Both the position numbers and the translations under genes were made by a program. A stretch of DNA of 57,774 nt, from assembly GCA_903884185.1 (NCBI GenBank), contig CAISDV010000185.1, forward strand, positions 1 to 57,774, written 5' to 3'. Source of the stretch: an uncultured Chitinophagaceae bacterium (GTDB taxonomy: Bacteria > Bacteroidota > Bacteroidia > Chitinophagales > Chitinophagaceae). Shown here in pieces: positions 53,370 through 57,774 of this stretch; the stretch's first letter is position 1, and every line of letters starts with the position of its first letter. The notes beneath the pieces are model-generated. The model was not told the DNA's origin, did no database searches, and was given only the letters and a program-made list of their open reading frames with translations.

Positions 53370-53858
53370 CTATTCGTTTTGATTTTCTATAATAAGTAAC
53401 ATCAATGGCTTCCATCTTTTATCTGCATGCAGGGAAAGAAAACTCAAGTCATTATTGATGAGATCATAATCTTTAAACTTTCCTTTTGTTACAATCCTGT
53501 TTAGCTCTTCGAAAGCATTATCAATTTTATTCAGGAATGTCCAGGCAGTAGCGGCTTTGTAGCGATCCCCGACTTTCCCCAAACCATAGTTTGCCATAAA
53601 AGTTCTCTCATACAGGTTCGCCGCGTTTTTATAGTCACTTGCGAAAAAGCAGGAATCCGCTCTTGCGGTGAGAGCAATATATTCTTTTGTTATTGCGCTC
53701 TCCTTGTTTATTGATGACATGGCAGGCCTCACCTGGCTTGGATCAGGATGATCTTTCATGAATATCTCTTTCATTATAGAGTCTTCCTTACCACTTTTTT
53801 GTGCTAAAATATTACATGCAAAAAACACACTCAACGCAACCAAATAAAGTTGTTTCAT
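53370..53858 (-). CDS. Exported hypothetical protein with TPR-like helices
   Basis: I do not recognise this 162-residue protein beyond its shape. A signal peptide (MKQLYLVALSVFFACNILAQ) is followed by helices resembling a tetratricopeptide pair: ARADSCFFASDYKNAANLYERTF near 65-87 and AATAWTFLNKIDNAFEELNRIV near 103-124. A C-terminal LINNDLSFLSLHADKRWKPLM segment is often seen at the end of such Bacteroidota proteins. It is likely periplasmic. It is convergent with lpxH and divergent from mscS. Confidence 0.7.
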   Translation of the reverse strand: MKQLYLVALSVFFACNILAQKSGKEDSIMKEIFMKDHPDPSQVRPAMSSINKESAITKEYIALTARADSCFFASDYKNAANLYERTFMANYGLGKVGDRYKAATAWTFLNKIDNAFEELNRIVTKGKFKDYDLINNDLSFLSLHADKRWKPLMLLIIENQNE

Positions 53859-54011
53859 TTTCCAATTTTTACTAACATGCCACCTATTTCTTTCACAAAA
53901 AAGTATATCTCGTCAAAGGGGAATTTTGAATAATGAGTGAATTGGGTAAACGCGGAAACGGCCTCAAATGTTTAATTTCTAAAACTTCCCAGAGTAGTAT
54001 AATTTGCATCC

Positions 54012-55103
54012 ATGGAAGATTTTTTACAACAGGAATTTTTAAATAACACTGTTGAGAGTTATCTCTGGGTACTGGGTGTGATATTATTGGCACTGCTCAT
54101 TCGCCGGGTGATCTCGAAATACCTTGCTGGTCAAATACTGGGCGCCATTGTTCATAGAAAGACATCCCCGCAAAAACAACTGTTCTTGCAACTGGTCATC
54201 AAACCAATGGAAAATTTTCTGCTGGTATTTGTTGCTGTGATGATGTTAGACAGGCTAAACTTTCCCAAATTTTTACAGGTTAAAATATATCATGTCAACA
54301 CAGACGATATTGTTCATGCATTTGGATGGATACTTATCATCATAGTATTTATTAGGTTTTGCATGCGTGTACTTGACTTTTTTGGACAGATGCTGGAAGA
54401 AAAAAGAAATGAAGAGGAAGATTTTTCAGGCAGGCAGCTGATCGTATTCTTCAAAGATTTTTTTAAAGTGATATTGGTGATCATCGGCGGGTTATTGATG
54501 TTGCGTTTTGCATTCAATAAAAACATAGGCAGCTTGCTTACCAGCCTTAGCCTGGTGGGCGCCGCCATTGCACTGGCAACAAGAGAAAGCCTGGAAAACC
54601 TGATCGCATCCTTTATTATTTTCTTTGATAAGCCTTTTATCACCGGCGACCTGGTGAAAGTGCAGAACCTCACCGGCACTATTGAAAAGATAGGCCTGCG
54701 CAGTACAAGGATACGCACAGAAAGCAAAACCTATATATCGGTTCCTAACAAACAAATGGTAGATACTATTGTAGATAATATCACACTTCGCACACAACGA
54801 AAAGTGGAGTTGAGGTTAGAGTTATCATTGTCAACCACTTCAGAACAACTGAAACAGTTTATCGGCTCACTAAAAAATGTTCTGCAAAAAAAATCAGCAA
54901 TTGAGAATTATAATGTTTACCTGTCAGATACCGGAAGGAATGCACATATTATTGCTGCGGATTATTTTACCGTGATACCACAGGCTATTGAAGATTTTAA
55001 TTCTTTAAAAGAAGAGGTGAATTTGGAAGCGATCGAATTATTGTCGAAATATGGAATCGAGTTGGCCGCTGCAAATACGGATGTGATAGTCAGGCAGAAA
55101 TAA
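54012..55103 (+). CDS. Small-conductance mechanosensitive channel MscS family
   Basis: A 363-residue channel that would release solutes on osmotic downshock. Several TM helices fill residues 18-180. The pore helix TM3 is seen in SLSLVGAAIALATRESLENLIASFIIFF near 176-203, and the cytoplasmic beta domain follows with PFITGDLVKVQNLTGTIEKIGLRSTRIRT near 206-234 and SVPNKQMVD near 241-249. The N-terminal part is longer than E. coli MscS (286 residues). It is convergent with the thioredoxin gene with no gap between stops. Confidence 0.92.
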   Translation: MEDFLQQEFLNNTVESYLWVLGVILLALLIRRVISKYLAGQILGAIVHRKTSPQKQLFLQLVIKPMENFLLVFVAVMMLDRLNFPKFLQVKIYHVNTDDIVHAFGWILIIIVFIRFCMRVLDFFGQMLEEKRNEEEDFSGRQLIVFFKDFFKVILVIIGGLLMLRFAFNKNIGSLLTSLSLVGAAIALATRESLENLIASFIIFFDKPFITGDLVKVQNLTGTIEKIGLRSTRIRTESKTYISVPNKQMVDTIVDNITLRTQRKVELRLELSLSTTSEQLKQFIGSLKNVLQKKSAIENYNVYLSDTGRNAHIIAADYFTVIPQAIEDFNSLKEEVNLEAIELLSKYGIELAAANTDVIVRQK

Positions 55104-55631
55104 TTATTTGATACTGTTCACGATCTCACCCAGTTCCTTGTCGATCATCGAGTATTTTCCATACTCTACTATCCTTCCAATTTCTTTGCCGTCCTGAAAT
55201 ACAATAAATGTGGGCACATTGGTAATGTGGTAAGTAGTATGAAGATCATTCAGGGTTTGTTTGCTTCTGTCCACCGCGATCAAAGTGATATTTTTTTCAT
55301 CGTATCCGCTTTTATCAACCAGCCTGTAAAAAACAGGAAGCAGGTTTTGCGTATCATGGCACCAGGTTCCGCCAAAAACAACCATCTTGAATTTACCTGC
55401 ATTTTTTTTGAAAGCATCTATCGCAGCAGGATCTGCTTGCCCCCATTTCATATTTTCTTTGAACCACGCAAAAGAAGTATCGTTCTCGATCAGTGAACGG
55501 CTGATCACACCTTTTAAAACTTTTGTATTAGCATCAGGTACTATAATATATGAAGTACTGGCGGCTTTATGCGATGCGCCGCAACTAGTCAATAAGATCG
55601 CAATAAATAAAAAGGGAAATAATTGTTTCAT
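55104..55631 (-). CDS. Thioredoxin-fold lipoprotein with a single active-site cysteine
   Basis: A 175-residue protein with a lipoprotein signal (MKQLFPFLFIAILLTSCGASHK; Cys17). The thioredoxin fold is clear from VVFGGTWCHDTQNLLPVF near 86-103 and the cis-Pro loop NVPTFIVFQDGKEIGRI near 138-154. The active site is WCHDT, which keeps only the first Cys of CxxC. Such proteins may act as isomerase-like or monothiol redox partners, or bind other ligands. It is likely anchored in the periplasm. It is followed by the MerR gene in the same direction upstream, 25 bases apart. Confidence 0.85.
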   Translation of the reverse strand: MKQLFPFLFIAILLTSCGASHKAASTSYIIVPDANTKVLKGVISRSLIENDTSFAWFKENMKWGQADPAAIDAFKKNAGKFKMVVFGGTWCHDTQNLLPVFYRLVDKSGYDEKNITLIAVDRSKQTLNDLHTTYHITNVPTFIVFQDGKEIGRIVEYGKYSMIDKELGEIVNSIK

Positions 55632-55656
55632 TGGTTGAAGGTAATGGACTGAATGA

Positions 55657-56148
55657 TCAATCCTCTAAATTAACCCTCAATTCCAATAAAAAGGAACGCA
55701 ATTTTGTTAAAGATTCAGCGAGTTGCAGGTTCACTGCGGCTTTGCTTTTATTTGCCTTGAGGTAATCTTTTGCTCCTTCAATACTGAACTTCCGGTTGCG
55801 TAGCAGGTAATAAATGAGTTTCAGGTTTTGAATATCTTCTACACGGAAAAGCCTGTCGCCCTTGCGGTTCTTGCGCGGTTGTAAAATATCAAATTCGTTT
55901 TCCCAAAAACGTATCTGCGATGTGGCCACATTAAACCAGCCCGCTACTTCACTGATAGGATAATATAATTTACTGTTCAGGGTCTCATCATCTGGTACAC
56001 CAATCAGGTCGACCGAAGCATATAATTCTTTGTTCGACTTGCGCCCGCGTTTTGCTTTCACCTCTCCCTTTTTTGAAGAAGGCGTTTTTGCAGCAGCGGC
56101 AGGCTCTTCCTGCGAAGCAGTAAATATTTCCAATTGATCCAGTTCCAT
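55657..56148 (-). CDS. MerR-family transcriptional regulator
   Basis: A 163-residue protein. The winged-helix domain is in the middle: LYYPISEVAGWFNVATSQIRFWENEF near 61-86 and RLFRVEDIQNLKLIYYLLRNRKFSIEGAKDYL near 98-129. An Ala/Lys-rich N-terminal tail of about 50 residues and a helical C-terminus surround it. Effector cysteines are lacking, so the signal is unknown. The ATG at 56146-56148 (MELDQLEIF) is preferred; a start at 56187 is possible and further open frame overlaps the divergent dehydrogenase. It may regulate that gene or the thioredoxin. Confidence 0.85.
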   Translation of the reverse strand: MELDQLEIFTASQEEPAAAAKTPSSKKGEVKAKRGRKSNKELYASVDLIGVPDDETLNSKLYYPISEVAGWFNVATSQIRFWENEFDILQPRKNRKGDRLFRVEDIQNLKLIYYLLRNRKFSIEGAKDYLKANKSKAAVNLQLAESLTKLRSFLLELRVNLED

Positions 56149-56226
56149 CCTGTAAAAGTAGTGAAGAGCTTCCGCCGAAACAGGCATGATGATGAAAGGT
56201 GGAAAAGATGTAAGTATCTTGCAGCT

Positions 56227-57075
56227 ATGTACAATATTCAAACGATCTGTGTTTGCGGCGCCGGTACCATGGGCAGTGGAATTACACAAGTGGCCGCGCG
56301 AAATGGATTCAATACCATCCAGTTTGATGTGAATGAAACGATGCTTGAAAGAAGCAGGGCAGCAATTACCAATGACCTGCAACGCCAGGCAGATAAAGGC
56401 AAATTGTCAACAGAAGAAATGAAGGCAACCGTTGGGCGGATCAAATTCACCTCCAATCCAAAAGAATGTATCGCAGAACTGATCATTGAAGCGATCATAG
56501 AAAACAAAGAGGCCAAGATCAATTTATTTAATAGCCTGTCAACTATCAATCAATCCCAAACCATTTTCGCCACTAATACTTCTTCTATTTCTGTAACAGA
56601 GATTGCCAATGAAGTGAACCATTCTCAAAAAGTGGCAGGCATGCATTTTTTTAATCCCGCTCCCATCATGAAACTGGTGGAAGTAATAGCTGCAAAACAA
56701 ACAAGTGATGAAGTAGTACAAACATTGGTTGCATTAAGTAAACGCCTTGGTAAAATTCCCGTTGTTTGTAAAGATTCGCCTGGCTTTATTGTGAACCGCG
56801 TAGCAAGGCATTATTATTTGGAAGCGATGAAATTAGTAGAGATGGCTAATGGCAATATGGAAGAAATTGACCAACTATTGGTTGCAACAGGATTTAAGAT
56901 GGGGCCATTTCAGTTGATGGACCTGATAGGAATGGATATCAATTTTGGCGTGAGTAATATTGTATGGGAAGCATTGAATAAACCCGAAAGGTTACGGCCA
57001 TCATCTCTGCAGCGCGAAAAAGTAGAGAAAGGTGAATTGGGAAGAAAAACAGGAAAAGGATTTTATAAATATTGA
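56227..57075 (+). CDS. 3-hydroxyacyl-CoA dehydrogenase (HBD type)
   Basis: A 282-residue enzyme, the exact usual length of stand-alone 3-hydroxybutyryl-CoA dehydrogenases. The NAD motif GAGTMGSG is at 9-16, EAIIENKEAK near 87-96, NTSSIS near 115-120, HFFNPAP near 137-143 with the catalytic His, and DSPGFIVNRV near 180-189. The C-terminal domain has GFKMGPFQLMDLIG near 221-234. It oxidises or reduces 3-hydroxyacyl-CoA in beta-oxidation, phenylacetate or butanoate pathways. The ATG at 56227 is chosen; upstream frame overlaps the divergent MerR gene. Confidence 0.93.
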   Translation: MYNIQTICVCGAGTMGSGITQVAARNGFNTIQFDVNETMLERSRAAITNDLQRQADKGKLSTEEMKATVGRIKFTSNPKECIAELIIEAIIENKEAKINLFNSLSTINQSQTIFATNTSSISVTEIANEVNHSQKVAGMHFFNPAPIMKLVEVIAAKQTSDEVVQTLVALSKRLGKIPVVCKDSPGFIVNRVARHYYLEAMKLVEMANGNMEEIDQLLVATGFKMGPFQLMDLIGMDINFGVSNIVWEALNKPERLRPSSLQREKVEKGELGRKTGKGFYKY

Positions 57076-57101
57076 TCTTATAGCTTAAAAAATTACCTTT
57101 G
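57072..57101 (+). promoter_or_regulatory. Bacteroidota-type promoter of the last gene
   Basis: TTG at 57072-57074 and TACCTTTG at 57094-57101 are 19 bases apart and fit the TTG-n(17-23)-TAnnTTTG pattern. The start codon lies 18 bases further, at 57120. The -33 overlaps the last codons of the dehydrogenase gene. Confidence 0.5.
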
Positions 57102-57119
57102 TTGAAATAGTATTTTAAA

Positions 57120-57774
57120 ATGAAAAATTTTGCTAAAAAATTTTTTACCCCAAACTCAATCCCTGCCATTTTTATTGTGGTTGGCCTTTTTTCTTTAATG
57201 TTAGGGATTTGGGGGACATTTGAAAATGCATTATGGAAAGAAACCTGGGAAACCTTGGGAAAGACTATTTTAGCCAGCGGCATTTTTGCGGGTATCCTTA
57301 AGCTTATGCAAGTTTCTGGAATATTTAAGGAAGAACTTGAAAAATTGATCTTCGAACCCAAATTTTTAAAAAACAGAAATGATATACCTGTTTATTGGGA
57401 GAAAATATCTCAGGAACTGTTTAAAAACAAATTTCCAAACATTAGTAAAAAAATATTAAGCGATATTAAAGACACATATTTTCCGACGAAAGCAATAACC
57501 TATTATGATCAACTCGAACATTTTTTAGAAATCGACATAGACGAAAATGATATTGTAACGATAAAGCATAAAACAACATTAGATATAATCTGCTCTAGTA
57601 AAACAGATTGTTTTGACTATCAGTTTTCAAACATTCTTTTATTTAAAGAAAAGCTAGATGAAGTGTCATATGTTAGTAATTACATTAAGGTTAATGGAGC
57701 CATTAGTAATGATCTAAAACATGAAAAACAAGTTGAAACTAATAAATTGATAAATAGATTTAACGTTAATTTAA
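57120..57774 (+). CDS. Unknown membrane protein, C-terminus cut by window edge
   Basis: An open frame of 218 codons runs off the right edge without a stop. It starts MKNFAKKFFTPNS, then two hydrophobic helices (about 14-32 and 46-64) and a long hydrophilic, presumably cytoplasmic part with KFLKNRNDIPVYWEKIS near 80-96. It is clearly more AT-rich than the rest of the window, with many AAA, AAT and ATA codons. I recognise no family; the shape (two helices plus a soluble domain) is seen in some defence effectors, but no motif supports that here. A fair promoter precedes it. It may open an accessory region. Confidence 0.7.
   Translation, partial: MKNFAKKFFTPNSIPAIFIVVGLFSLMLGIWGTFENALWKETWETLGKTILASGIFAGILKLMQVSGIFKEELEKLIFEPKFLKNRNDIPVYWEKISQELFKNKFPNISKKILSDIKDTYFPTKAITYYDQLEHFLEIDIDENDIVTIKHKTTLDIICSSKTDCFDYQFSNILLFKEKLDEVSYVSNYIKVNGAISNDLKHEKQVETNKLINRFNVNL

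Noticed and set aside
56134-56226. N-terminal extension of the hydroxyacyl-CoA dehydrogenase
   Set aside because: It overlaps the divergent MerR gene start and shifts the NAD motif too far from the N-terminus.

Overview
The window reads as a stretch of chromosome from a member of the Bacteroidota, most likely Chitinophagaceae or a close relative (inference). The evidence is the gene content: an IPExxxVDY-family protein, a DUF3667 protein, large periplasmic proteins with an MG2-like domain and a TonB-plug-like tail, a TlpA-type thioredoxin with DUF4369/DUF5106-like regions, a CBU_0592-like membrane protein and the short pterin dehydratase. Genes rarely have a Shine-Dalgarno sequence, a few TAnnTTTG -7 boxes can be seen, and composition is moderately AT-rich. 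I saw no rRNA, tRNA, CRISPR array, insertion sequence, prophage or replication origin. No gap between genes exceeds 300 bases.

Layout. 1-4.0 kb: a partial MurG-like glycosyltransferase, a small lipoprotein that may be frameshifted, an aminotransferase, msrB and adk. 4.1-8.1 kb: a DUF1569 protein, then paaZ, an enoyl-CoA hydratase and an AlkA-like glycosylase in close order. 8.2-13.0 kb: a minus-strand run of lptB, a GH3-family protein, a TMEM175-like channel gene broken by a stop codon, DUF3667 and fabG. 13-23.6 kb: metF, a parvulin isomerase, a TlpA-like protein, rlmD, two tandem rhomboids (the second without its catalytic serine), a membrane-anchored EEP hydrolase and cysS. 23.7-32.9 kb: two tandem MG2/plug paralogues, then an RND efflux adaptor and pump. 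32.9-40.3 kb: pdxH, the C-terminal half of a split transketolase, a giant GH18-deacetylase-GT2 fusion, the N-terminal half of a split carB, and bcp. 40.3-49.8 kb: a serine hydrolase, a GNAT acetyltransferase, lspA, feoB, an M28 peptidase, small genes, birA and rsfS. This part is rich in palindromic repeats. 49.8-57.1 kb: ftsH, a LUD protein, lpxH, a small secreted protein, mscS, a lipoprotein thioredoxin, a MerR regulator and a 3-hydroxyacyl-CoA dehydrogenase. The right edge cuts an AT-rich gene for an unknown two-TM membrane protein.

Most genes are housekeeping or envelope functions. lptB, lpxH, lspA, the partial glycosyltransferase and the GH18/deacetylase/GT2 protein all serve the outer envelope or surface polysaccharide. 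paaZ, the enoyl-CoA hydratase and the hydroxyacyl-CoA dehydrogenase would fit phenylacetate or other acyl-CoA catabolism, but the rest of a paa operon is not here.

The most unusual signal is repeat invasion. At least four families of short palindromic or tandem repeats lie in the window. Two of them sit in frame inside birA: a 7-nt tandem array coding a 7-residue peptide repeat, and a double hairpin coding about 27 residues. A second heptamer array, in inverted orientation, fills the birA/rsfS divergent region. The GNAT gene is bracketed by two direct copies of a composite repeat. Other points worth checking are the split carB and transketolase without their partners, the degenerate rhomboid, and the TMEM175 nonsense codon.
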